Positions 10,430 through 20,584 of a DNA stretch of 64,000 nt are shown in pieces (within the stretch, counting starts at the first letter, position 1; every line of letters starts with the position of its first letter). The position numbers and the translations under genes are program-made. Origin of the DNA: Papaver somniferum (Eukaryota > Streptophyta > Magnoliopsida > Ranunculales > Papaveraceae); the NCBI RefSeq assembly GCF_003573695.1, contig NC_039367.1, positions 163,634,542 through 163,698,541 on the forward strand. The letters are read 5' to 3'. The notes beneath the pieces were generated by a model. That model did not search any database. It was not told the DNA's origin and worked only from the letters and a program-made list of their open reading frames with translations.

Positions 10430-12834
10430 TCAGACTTTAGCACTGGATCCAGGATTTTCAATCTCAGTACCGGCCTTATTAGCAGACTTCTCTTCTTCTT
10501 GATGACTTTCTTCATCATCTTGATCTTTTTCATCATCGCTCAAAAAGTCAAAATCACTATCAGGCTCAGGATATTCTTCATCCGCACTCACATTGCATAC
10601 ATGGAGTTTTACAGCTGGAAGAGAGTTGCTTGAGAGAATTCCGTCAATAACAGATTGGGCACTAGAATGGCCTTTGCGAATAGCTTCTCTTTCGAGATTT
10701 CTAGCATTTATCTCTAAAAACTTCTTCTGAAATGCAAACCTTCTTCGCGCTCTGCTTCGAGATGCAGAAAGAGAGAGCTCAAGGTTTCCACGAGATATTT
10801 CCAGATTTGCATATTCTTTGCGAACTTTGGATAATTCAGAATTCAATTGAGTGACAACAGACTGGTGCGATTTTTCAGAATCTACAAAGAATAATAATTA
10901 TCCATAAATAAAAATGAAGAATAAAAACTGTGTGGAAAAATACTAAAAAATCATAATAAGGCAGTCAAATCTAGCTGACTACCTTGGAAGAACTTAGAAA
11001 AAGCAAGGGTATTGTCCTTCATACTTTCCATAGCCTTATCAAATCCATCACCAACTGAACCACTGAGGCGAGATCGAATTTTCTTTTCTTCAGAAGAAAG
11101 AGATTTGTTCTTTTTCTTAAGAACATCGTGGGAATTCTTCAATTTACTGTATTGTTCTTGAAACTGATTTTTCTTCACAGAAAGACTTATGTTATTCTGA
11201 ATTAGTTTCTCATTTCGGGAGCTTAAATCTTTAAGCGAAGTCTCGTACTGCTCCTTCAGTACGCGAAGAGTTCGCGCTTGGTTTTCATTTATTTCATGAA
11301 GAACTGAATACTGATGTGAAAACATTGCTTCTTTCTTCGAGAAAGATAGTTTCTCCCTAGAAAGGGTATAGTTTTCTTTTGATAAAGTTTGATGAAGTAA
11401 CTCAGCATCGCGTGACAATTTAGAAAAATAAGATACTTGATCACTAAAAAAATCAATTTTTTTGAGTGAGTTAGTTGTTTTCATGGGAAAGATTGTTAAT
11501 CTGATCAAGCGAATATGAATATTGATTATTTAATTGGTTTAGTTGAGACTGCAACTTCACGTTATTCGCTTGAGTATCTTCAGCAAGGAATTAAAAATCA
11601 TATCTCTCATTCGTATGCTTCCAATTTAGATCTTAACAAATGCATGAAGAAATTTACGAAAATGAACGTATGCGAAGGAATACAGAATACGATAAGTGAC
11701 TCAAATATAATAATAAATACCTCTAAGTTTTTAATTTTCGCTGCGAAGAGTTTCAGCATCAAAATTTGAAATTTGGAGTTCTCCTCTCAGCTTTTGTACT
11801 TCCTTTTCCAAAGAAACATTTTTCTGCGAAAGTTCCAACCGAGAACAACTAGATTCAAAATGCTTTTCATCAAGCATCACGCGAAGAAGAGAATCCTAAA
11901 AGGGAAAATATGAAGTTAGTATAACTTGGAAGTATCATAAAAGAAGATAAAGCTAAGGTGCGGAAGATAATTACCAGAACATCTAGAGAAACATGGAAAC
12001 TCAGGTCAATTTGGGAAAGGACCTCATCCCTTGAAGCTTTATCAACGTGAAATTCACATAGAAGCTTGCTTAAGTCAGAACAGGAGCGAAGCTTGCAAGG
12101 ATCATCAGTTAAAGATTAGGCAGAGTTAATGACGTCGGATAGACTTTGAGCAACAAGTTTTACACTATCCAAAGCTTTCTTGTTGGGACGGGAGATTTCT
12201 CTTGAGGAAGGTTTGGTTGAGAGCTAGAGTTAATGGGTGAAGGAAAAACTTGATTTGCATGAGATGGAGTCGCAGAGGCAATAGTAGGAGTGCTTTTGAT
12301 TCCCTTAATAAGAGAAAACTCCTTATTCACAAGAGACTCCTTAAAAAGTTCATCATAAGTAACATAGGCATTCTCATCTATAAGAGGAATTGTTGGTGAA
12401 CGGGTAGCAAGAACATTCTTCTCAGAAGCTCGAGGAGATATAAGAGTAACAGGAACATCTTTCTCAAGAGTTTGACTTATTGTAGGAGTGATAGGAGGGA
12501 TAATATGCGAAGGTTGAACTGTGGTTATAGGAACAACATCTGTAGCACTAAAATCTAGAATAGAAAGATTTGAAGAGAGTGGTATTTGTTTGTGAGACTT
12601 CCTAACTTTTTGCTTCTTACCATCAACCATCTCAGAATCGGAAGCCTGCGAAAATAAAATCGATAAGAAATACAGGAAACAATATTGTTTCAAAACAGAT
12701 TGGGTATTTTTTAATTCTTTATTGTGCGAAGACTTCATTTTGTGAGATTCCTTATTTTGAGATTCATTATCAATGTTTGGTTTCTTCTTCTGTGATTCCT
12801 TATTTTCACTCGAAGAAGACTTGGGTTTTTGCAT
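10430..12834 (-). pseudogene. Antisense ORF (aORF) of Tat copy 1, multi-exon
   Basis: It is transcribed opposite to pol. Exons inferred from splice sites: 12834-11975 (starts MQKPKSSSSENKES; Ser/Lys-rich, then Pro/Thr/Ser-rich; frameshift near 12170 and a TAA at about 12120), 11895-11721 (coiled coil, TAA near its end), about 11508-10983 (long Lys/Glu/Leu coiled coil) and 10881-10430 (basic helix, then an acidic tail with DFDFLSDDEKDQDDEE). The 10983/10881 junction joins in phase (FFQ-D-SEKSHQ). Antisense ORFs between pol and the 3' LTR are known in Tat-lineage elements; their role is not established. The N-terminal part does not resemble that of copy 2, while the coiled coil and acidic tail have the same layout. 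Confidence 0.75.
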
Positions 12835-13296
12835 GATTCGAAGAGCGCTAATGGAAGAACTTTTTCTGCGAAATTATGGGAATTAGATCAGTAAAAATAA
12901 TTTTTTATGGAATGGTTAAAATCAATAGTCATCATGAGGAAAGGAAACAAACTTCGATTCAGAGTTCATGATGGAAGAACAATAGCAGAAGAAATCAATG
13001 ACAACAACAGAAATGGGTAATAACAGATGAAGATGAATAGATACAAGAGAGAGAAGATAAGTAAAGAAGAAGGGAAAGATTCTTGTTGAAAAACCTTTAA
13101 ATAGGTGAAAAGAAGTAACCGGTTGAAGACGTTTTATCCGGTAAAAAGGAAGAAAATCCACACGTGTAGAGAGAAACTTGAAACCCGGAAAACTGTCGAC
13201 AAAGTAAAATGAAAAAAGACAAGCATGTGCGATTTGCAAGAGGGGAATTTCTCTTATCGCTCACTTTGAAGAATAAGCAATATGAGAAGAATCAAA
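12835..13296 (+). other. Region between aORF and 3' LTR with PPT
   Basis: Promoter and leader territory for the aORF on the minus strand, with no ORF of its own. The last bases before the LTR, TATGAGAAGAATCAAA (13281-13296), form the polypurine-type tract. Copy 2 has GAGAAGAGGCAGAA at the same position. Confidence 0.6.
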
Positions 13297-13772
13297 TGTA
13301 GGAGTTAAAATATCCCACACGTCAATAACTATGCGAAGTAAATACAACCTAAGCAAAGGGAGTCGCACACAAAAAAGTTGAGATGACGCACCAGATGATG
13401 TCAGCAAAGTCACGGGTAAAGTGTGAAGAATTATACGAAGAAGTATGTTATGCGAAGGTGAGCGATTGTATATGAGCGAATTTGTCGTATAGTGATCCCG
13501 AAAGTAATGGGTTTCTTAGCTATCATCCACTATGTAAAACCCTATATAAAGGAGAGAGGTCATTGTTTCTAGGAGGATTCTAAGGTAAGTCTTGGTCAAG
13601 AAATAGGGAGAGAGAGAAAGTGAATCTATGTTTCATGTAAAATTGTTGTAATACTTGAATCTATCTTGTAAACAATCCCAATATTCAATTAATCAAATAA
13701 GAATTCATAATGATCACTTAGTAATTGGATTAGTTTAAGTGGAGTGTAGTTGTAGGAAAACTTACAACTACA
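13297..13772 (+). repeat. 3' LTR of nested Tat element
   Basis: 476 bp from TGTAGGAGTT to CTACA, matched by the inverted 478-bp LTR at 58722-59199. The start is fixed by the same PPT-TGTAGGAG junction in both copies. No 5' partner exists in this insertion. Confidence 0.88.
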
Positions 13773-13776
13773 ATTC

Positions 13777-14767
13777 GAACTATAAACCACAACAATTTTC
13801 AGGTAATATTTCTCAAGATACTTATGTTTCTTCTCCTCCAAGTTATAACTATCAAGATGAGTTTACACCCCAACCTCAACGTCCAACACATCCACTAGTG
13901 AATTTCAGTTTCTCTCAATCACCACTTCCTGCTAATTCTTCTCCAATTTTACCAAGTCCATCTGAGAATTATCCTATCCAACAACACCCATCAAAATCTT
14001 CTGCAATTCGATTTTCGAATAGGAACCAACAAAAATTTCCTCCTCCTACTAAACCCACAAATTTATATTATAAATTTAGAGGTGAGAAGTGCAACAAGTG
14101 TAATCAAGTTGGTCATTCTTCTGCTGATTGTCGACGTTTTAATGGTTTTATTGGAGACACTTCTGTCTCTGACAATAAAGAAAAAGAACAAGTAGATGAT
14201 GATGAGGATGAAGTAGAAGATTATCCAGATTTACATGAAGTAGATGACCATTTAGTTGGTATGATTCATCCACTCCTGCTTAATCAGCCTTGTTATTCTC
14301 AAAGACATAGCATATTTAAAACAAAGTGTTTTATTGGAGGGAAAGTTTGTGATATGATTATTGATAGTGGTAGTGTTGATAATTACATCTCCTCTATGGT
14401 GGTCGAGAATCTAGGATTACCTGTTACTCCACACCTTCATCCTTATTCTGTGGGATGGGTAACAAGTTCTACCACTCAGCAAATTACACATCAATGTGTA
14501 GTTACTTTCTCTTTTGTGGGTTTTGAAGATTCCGTCTTATGTGATGTGATAGACATGAATGCAATACACCTTCTTCTTAGAAGACCATGGAAATATGATG
14601 TTCGTGATGTGCATAATTGTTTTGAAAACACATACACATTTTACAAGAATGGTAAACAGAAAGTTCTTGATCCGTCCAGGTCTTCTTCTGTGATCAAGGA
14701 ACATACTTATGATAAGACAAGTGATTTGGTGGTTACATATCACGATGTTTACATTCCACTCATACTT
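13777..14767 (+). pseudogene. gag-pol: gag C-terminus, zinc knuckle and protease of outer Ty3 element
   Basis: The outer gag resumes here as NYKPQQFSGN with a Pro/Ser/Gln-rich linker. It contains the CCHC knuckle CNKCNQVGHSSADC near 14090-14130, then an acidic stretch. The aspartic protease follows with the active site MIIDSGSVDNYISS (DSG) near 14360 and the flap/helix region LLLRRPWKYDV. This frame is open to the stop at 14767. The knuckle binds the element RNA and the protease cleaves Gag-Pol in the particle. RT lies downstream in a different frame. Confidence 0.9.
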
Positions 14768-14769
14768 TG

Positions 14770-15483
14770 AGTTCTCATGAAGATAGCAAGCCAATGATAG
14801 CAGTTCTGGGTTAGGTACAACCTTTATTATCTAAGTATTCTGAATTATTTCCTGAAGAATTACCTGTCACTTTACCACCTTTGAGAGATATACAACATTG
14901 CACAGACTTCATACCTAGAGCCTCTTTACCTAATCAAGCTCATTACAGGTTAAGTCTAACTGAAAATGAAATTTTACAGGTGCAAGTAAATGATTTATTG
15001 AGTAAAGGTTTGATTAGACCAAGCAACAGTCCTTGTGCTTGTCCTGCATTTTTAGTTCCCAAAACGTATAATGGTTGGAGAATGTGTATAGACTGCATAG
15101 CCTTGAATCGCATCACCATTTCTTACAGATTTCATATACCTAGAATTGAAGATATGATTGATTTACTTTCTGGATCAATTATTTTCACCAAACTTGATCT
15201 GAGAAGTGTCTATCATCAGATTAGAATAAGAGAAGGAGATGAGTGGAAGACTGCTTTCAAGACAAGAGAAGGTTTATATGAATGGCTTGTCATGCTATTT
15301 GGGTTATCTAATGCTCCAAGCACCTTTATGAGGCTTATGAATCAAGTTTTACAACCATTCTTGAGTAAGTTTGTCATTGTTTACTTTGATGACATCTTAA
15401 TTTTTAGTCACTCTTCCAAAGAACATATAAGTCATCTTTCTCAAGTTTTTAAAGCACTCTCTGATCATTCTTCTTTTGTGAAT
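14770..15483 (+). pseudogene. pol: Reverse transcriptase of outer Ty3 element
   Basis: Reads [39 protein letters not shown] and [20 protein letters not shown], then the palm motif [12 protein letters not shown] near 15377. Usual family residues are altered in places (LDLRSVYHQ in place of LRSGYHQ). A one-base loss near 15483 turns the VNLKK region into a stop. Sequence type matches plant chromovirus RT. Confidence 0.9.
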
Positions 15484-16100
15484 TAAAGAAGTGCACATTC
15501 ATGTCACCCGAAGTTACATTTTTGGGTTATGTAATTTCTCACAAAGGTGTTCATGCGGATTCTTCTAAAGTCAAAGCTATTGTGGAATTTCCTGTTCCCA
15601 CTTCTATTAAAGCTTCCTTTTATAAGAGATTTGTGAAGAATTTCAGCACCATTGCTGCTCCTCTTACTGATTGCTTGAAGAAGGAAAAGTTTATTTGGAC
15701 TTAAGAAGCTGACAGAAGTTTTAATACTTTCAAAGAAAAACATTGTACAACTCCTATACTTGTCATGCTTGATTTTTCTAAACCATTTCAAGTGGATTGT
15801 GATGCTTCTATTATTGGAATTTGAGCCGTTTTATCTCAAGATGTACATCCAGTTTCTTACCATAGTGAAACAAATTCTGATACACAAAAGAAATGGTCTA
15901 CATATGAGTTGGAGTTACTTGGTCTTGTTCAGGCACTCAAACAATGGCATACTTATTTAGTGCATCGTTAATTTGTCATCAATACTGATAATCATGCTCT
16001 GAAATATCTTCAGACTTCAGCCAAAGTCAACCGTATGCATGATAGATGGATTTCAACAATTAATAAGTATACATTTTCCATTAAGCACAAGAGTGGATAA
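15484..16100 (+). pseudogene. pol: RNase H of outer Ty3 element
   Basis: After the frameshift one frame covers [18 protein letters not shown] and the connection region, then RNase H (DFSKPFQVDCDASIIGI, SYHSETNSDTQKKWSTYELE). In-frame stops lie at 15702, 15822, 15969 and 16098. Only one RNase H domain is present, unlike the nested Tat element. Confidence 0.85.
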
Positions 16101-17345
16101 ATGAATCAAGTTGCAGATGCTTTAAGCAGAAGGAGTCATCTTTTAGCTACTATTCGTAATGAAAGTTTCGATTTTGATTACATCAAAGATATGTGTGCTG
16201 AAGATGCAGATTTCAAGATACTGTGGGAACCATGCAATTTTGCAGCTCATGGAGTTGACGATTTTCTTATCCAAGATGGTTTTCTATTCAAAGGTAATCG
16301 TCTTTGCATTCCTAATGGTTCTTTACGTTTACATTTAATTCGTGAACTGCATGGGAGTGGTCTTGATGGTCATTTTGGAAGAGACAAGACTATTGCTCTT
16401 GTTGAGGAAAGATATTTTTTGGCCATCTCTGAAACGAGATGTACAAAGATATGTTATGAAATGCATGGTTTGTCAGCAAGCTAAAGGCACGGTTCAAAAT
16501 AATGGACTTTATACACCGTTACCAATTCCAGATGCTCCATGGGTTGACCTGAGCATGGATTTTATTCTTGGATTCTGTGATGGTGGTTGTAGACAGATAT
16601 TCCAAAATGGCACACTTTATTGCTTGCAAAAAGTCTACTGATGCTTCAAGTATTGCATCTCTATTCTTTAAAGAGATAGTTCGTTTACATGGTGTTCCTA
16701 AGTCCATCACTTCTGATAGGGATACGCAAATTTTGAGTTATTTCTCGAAGATATTATGGATATGTTTGGGTACTAAATTACAATTCAGTACTACTTCTCA
16801 TCCACATACTGATGGACAAACTGAAGTTGTAAACAGATCTTTGGGAAATCTCATTAGAGCTAAATGCATGGATAACAATAAGAAATGGGATATCTTACTC
16901 CCTCATATGGAATTTGCTTTCAACACTTCAATAAATAGATCCACTAGTAAGACTCTGTTCGAAATTGTTTACTCTAAGGTATCTAATCATGTTTTAGACT
17001 GAGCTGTTCTTCCTAAGTTGGAAACTTCCAATGTCAAGGTTGATAATCTCTTAGAACAAGCTTCTCAACTACATCTTGAAGTCAAGGCTAAGCTAGCTGA
17101 GTCTAATGCTAAGTACACGAATGCTGCAGACATGCATAAGAGATTAAAGACATTTAAAGAAGGCGAGCTGGTTATGATTCATCTACGTAAAGAAAGGTTT
17201 CCTGTTGGTACTTATAACAAGGCTAAGATGAAAAAGTACGGTCCCTTCAAAATTCTCAAGAAAATCAGTGACAATGCATGTCATTGATCTTCCTAAAGAC
17301 TGTAACATTTCTAATGTTTTCAGTGTTCAGGAAATCTTCACCTTT
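16101..17345 (+). pseudogene. pol: Integrase of outer Ty3 element
   Basis: The RNase H end NQVADALSRR leads into the zinc-binding region (HGSGLDGHFGRDKT, then CMVCQQAKG after a frameshift near 16430). The core contains DLSMDFILG, a further shift near 16575, VVVDRYSKMAHF, KSITSDRDTQ and HPHTDGQTEVVNR, giving D, D and E. The C-terminal part has [20 protein letters not shown] and [11 protein letters not shown], then a frameshift near 17283 into the tail [21 protein letters not shown] complete chromodomain is not obvious. Confidence 0.88.
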
Positions 17346-17391
17346 CGTGGTGATACTGATCTTCTACTTAACTCAGAGACTAGTTTTTTTC

Positions 17392-17404
17392 AAGAAGGGG
17401 GGAC
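17392..17404 (+). promoter_or_regulatory. Polypurine tract of outer Ty3 element
   Basis: AAGAAGGGGGGAC lies directly before the 3' LTR. It is the expected plus-strand primer site and fixes the element's orientation. Confidence 0.85.
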
Positions 17405-17757
17405 TGATGCAGGACATCCCTTTTCAAACTCAAGCTAAACTCATAAGCTTCTAGACTTTGTCTAATTTCCTAGTTTTGTTGCAACTCTGTTGCGTTTATT
17501 GCTTTGCTTAGTAATTCTATTTTTAGTTAACTTTTTCTTTTAGAGTTTTACTCTTTTTATATTTTTGTTCACGCCTATATATACACGCTTAGTTTGTTCT
17601 TTGAGATACACATTATTATTATCAAGAATATTTTTATCAAGCTATTGCTTTTCAGTTCTTAACTTCTTTCTCACGTTTATCATTCTTCTTCGATTCTAAA
17701 CCTCTTTTCGTTTCTCTGCAATCTCCGTATTGCCTTCATCCAGTTCTTTCTCCATTA
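17405..17757 (+). repeat. 3' LTR of outer Ty3 element
   Basis: 353 bp matching 4855-5207, followed by the TCAAC target duplication at 17758. Confidence 0.94.
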
Positions 17758-17762
17758 TCAAC

Positions 17763-20290
17763 CTAATCTGCAGATGCTCAAAAAAGTTGTATTAACAAAA
17801 ATATATGAACCCAACGCAGCACAAAAAGGAAATTCATCATTAGTTTTGATTCCTACCCTATTTGATGATCTGACAAGTTGGATACTACTCCGAAAAAGCA
17901 GGTACTTCATACTCAAAGTGCAACCCTTCCTTTGCTTCAATTATTTGACGAGCAAAATTTGTTTAAATCAAGGTCTATCATTGAAGTGTATTGAAGTTCA
18001 TAGAGATACTCTTGCCGGTTGATGATGGTGGTGGTTCTTGCAGTAGTTGTGTTAATAATGATTCTGATGCAAGATGGGGAGGAAGTGGAAGTTGTCAAAT
18101 CTAACATAAATTGTTTTGAGAGGAGATATCATTATGCTGCATTGATTAGACTGAAAAATGGATCGGTTCTGCTACCACCACCAGATTCCCGTACAAAACT
18201 ACTTTTAAATCCGTAAGAAGAAGCCGTTTGTAGATTTTGTTGTTTCCTTCCCACTGATAAATTAATTAAGCTGATCTTGAGCTCTTCTTTCAGCAGGTCT
18301 GGAATATATATAATCCGAGTTGAGATACTAGAGGAAAACCGAAAAACCCTTGATTCAAGTTGAGATCTAAAAACAACAAGAAAAGAGGCGGCTTAGAAAC
18401 CCTCTTAGGGTTTTCAAGGAAGGAGAGTAGAGATTTCAAACAAGTGAAGTGAAGATTGAATCTGAGCCCCTAGAATGATTCATCTCTTTTCAGATTTTAC
18501 TTATACCTCTTTTACATCAGAGTCTCATGTATGGAGAACTACATACATTATGTCGACCCATGGGCTAGGACCCCTACAAAACAATGTCCAACTGCCAATG
18601 CAATAATCAGTAAAGCAAATGATCGGAATATATCTGCAACAACTAGAATAAACCTTTAGCAAAAATAGGTATAGTATGCTAAAAATTGAGAGAATGAAGA
18701 TGCAAACAAAAATTTGGATGTGTACTTATTGGGTTTACCTAGCTGGAACAAAAGCTTCAGGTCTAGGTGCCCAGAATATGGTGGAATTAAGAACAACCAC
18801 CATTGCCTTGACTTAAGAAAAAATTGGATGTGTACAGCTCCCTTTTTATTGGTCCCAGAAATTTCTTAGTAAATTAGCAGAAATTGATGGATTGATAATC
18901 AAACGAATGAAGCAGAAATCAAAAAAACTTACAATCAATCCAACATGTAATTCACTATCATTGTTCAAGTTTACAATAAAAAAAAAAAACTCCAGTACAC
19001 CATTTCACTTTTTTCAGAAGCAACACGAAAAAACAGACCCCAAAATCCAACTCCAAAACTTCAGGCAATAGTAGCATGCAACAACAGTTTATCATTTGCA
19101 AATTCTTCTTCGTCAAGTTTATTTATAGGATTTGCATCACTAGCATTAGTATTACGATCACCCTCACAAACTTTCTCCATAGGAAATCCAAACAATAAAG
19201 CATTTTCATTGAATGCTGAACCATCCAAACTCAGTGAATTAAAGTGATTTTGTTAGGAATTCAACCGCTTAGAGTATTGTAAAATAAGTTTAACAACCCA
19301 AGAGAGTCGACTGTTGCTACTTGCTAATGATTGTGGTAACACTAAATGAGATGCTAAGACAATAAAAAGACTAGAGCAGTAGTGGCGTGTGTCTTGGGAC
19401 ATGTTTCACTGAATATCATCGCACATCAAATGTGGTGATACCCAACCATTTGACAGAATAATTCCTTCCTAGCATGTAGTGAATTACTTCAATTTCACAT
19501 TTCGAAATTTACAGAGATTCTTTGCTTAGTGTAAGCCCAGAACTTGATATCTAGCATTTCAAATTTATGTCTAGTCCTATCAAGGGATTGGAAGTTGATT
19601 CCTAAAAAGTTAAGCAATTGGTAGATTCAAACGAAAGATGTAAATGAACACTTGCAGTATAATAATGAAAAAACATAATATATAATTGTATATAGAGTTG
19701 TGGTGCTAGTTGTGGAGCTATTTCTTTTATTTACCTCATCAAACTGCAGGTAATTTGCTGTGTTGACATCAGCCAGTAAACACCCTCTGACACTCAAACT
19801 TGAATCTTTTCTTACTATTTGGTTCACCACATTTTCACTTTGTTCATGAAAGAGATTAAGTAGAGCTTGATAGAAGTGGTGAAATTAAACATATAATTGT
19901 TTTGAGTGGAGAAACCATAATCGGAGATTGAGCATTGAAGTTTGAAGGTAGTTCGGTTGTGTTGATGTACTTCCACCACCGGATTCCCATACAAAATCAC
20001 TTCTATATCTGTGAGTATCCATATGTTGCTGCACTAATTGATCTGTTGTTCAGTATCCTTTTCATCAAATCCAGAGAACCCCGACCTCAAGTAAAAGTGT
20101 AAATTTGGTGTGAAAAGGTTTCCCCATCAAATCCTAATCCAGCAGAGCTAAAAAAACAAAATAAACAGGTAGTTGATGCACAAGTGCAACAATTCCATCT
20201 GATTTCATCACTTGTTTTCTTGGAAAAGGTTTGTTGAACCTGATTGTTCAAATCAAGCTCGACTATCATTTATCAATGTGAAACGACGTT
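17763..20290. other. Degenerate local duplications (copies B and C)
   Basis: No intact gene. Segment 17960-18110 matches copy A at 3985-4160. Segment 18100-18200 (CTACCACCACCAGATTCCC, ACAAAACTACTT) recurs at 19890-20020. Segment 18380-18660 (GGCGGCTTAGAAACC, AAGTGAAGTGAAGATTGAA, TTTTACATCAGA, TATCTGCAACAACTAG) recurs at 24930-25130 and in part at 26560-26660. The pattern is an old series of tandem or dispersed copies later split by the Ty3 and copia insertions. Confidence 0.5.
19072..19257 (-). pseudogene. Possible 3'-terminal coding exon, unidentified
   Basis: A minus-strand frame reads FNSLSLDGSAFNENALLFG, then MEKVCEGDRN and NKLDEEEFANDKLLLHATIA before a TGA. Composition looks protein-like, but I recognise no family and see no clean acceptor site at its start. 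It sits within the duplicated region. It may be the end of a decayed gene or chance. Confidence 0.3.
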
Positions 20291-20295
20291 AAAGG

Positions 20296-20521
20296 TGTCA
20301 AGGATACTATGACGACACCGAAGATATCCTAAGATTATAGGTAGTTATGAGAATCCTGTAAGATAAGGAAACTAGTGTAATGAGTATTTAGGCTTTCCTC
20401 AAATATGTGATCCTGTAAGATATTCCTGTAAGATATTCTGTGTACACATAAATATAAATATCTCCTGGTCTCTCCTTGGTTTTCAAGGAAGAACAATTAT
20501 ACTAAAACTCCTAGTCTGATA
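20296..20521 (+). repeat. 5' LTR of copia element
   Basis: 226 bp. It contains a tandem pair of CTGTAAGATATTC where the 3' LTR has one copy. A likely TATA box lies in ACATAAATATAAATATCTCC near 20445-20464. Confidence 0.93.
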
Positions 20522-20537
20522 TGGTATCAAGATAGCC
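20522..20537 (+). promoter_or_regulatory. Primer-binding site of copia element
   Basis: TGGTATCAAGATAGCC immediately follows the 5' LTR. It is close to the initiator-Met complement TGGTATCAGAGCC and has one extra base in the middle. Confidence 0.8.
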
Positions 20538-20584
20538 TGTGGTTATCAGTTTTCTTATACAATTTTTTTTTTTTTTACCTACAA

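Larger units (their letters stand above)
6281..13772 (+). mobile_element. Nested Tat/Ogre-type Ty3 element, 5'-deleted
   Basis: The outer gag reads ...RFN at 6276 and continues NYKPQQ from 13777, so everything between is inserted; AATTC is present at both junctions. The right end is a 476-bp 3' LTR (13297-13772, TGTAGGAG...CTACA). The left end begins abruptly inside reverse transcriptase (PEWISNMVVVPKKN), so the 5' LTR, gag and protease are missing. Tat membership rests on RT sequence, a second archaeal-type RNase H after the first, and an antisense ORF between pol and the 3' LTR. Copy 2 of the same family lies inverted at 58722-64000. The coding regions carry stops and frameshifts. Confidence 0.9.
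4850..17762 (+). mobile_element. Ty3/gypsy LTR retrotransposon (outer element) with TSD
   Basis: The element occupies 4855-17757 and is flanked by the 5-bp duplication TCAAC (4850-4854 and 17758-17762). Both LTRs are 353 bp, begin TGATGCAGGACATCCC and end in CTATTA or CCATTA. I count about 17 differences between them, so this is the oldest dated element here. A purine tract AAGAAGGGGGGAC abuts the 3' LTR, and TTGGTATC follows the 5' LTR as a degenerate Met-tRNA primer site. Domain order is gag, protease, RT, RNase H, integrase, as in Ty3/gypsy. RT and integrase motifs resemble plant chromoviruses; the lineage is not resolved. gag is interrupted at 6276 by a nested Tat-type element. Many stops and frameshifts make it inactive. 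Confidence 0.95.

Noticed and set aside
6276..13776. Reading the nested Tat insertion as a complete element with TSD AATTC
   Set aside because: The left end is internal to RT and lacks LTR, gag and protease. The LTR terminal CA at 13772 shows that the true right-hand duplication starts one base later.
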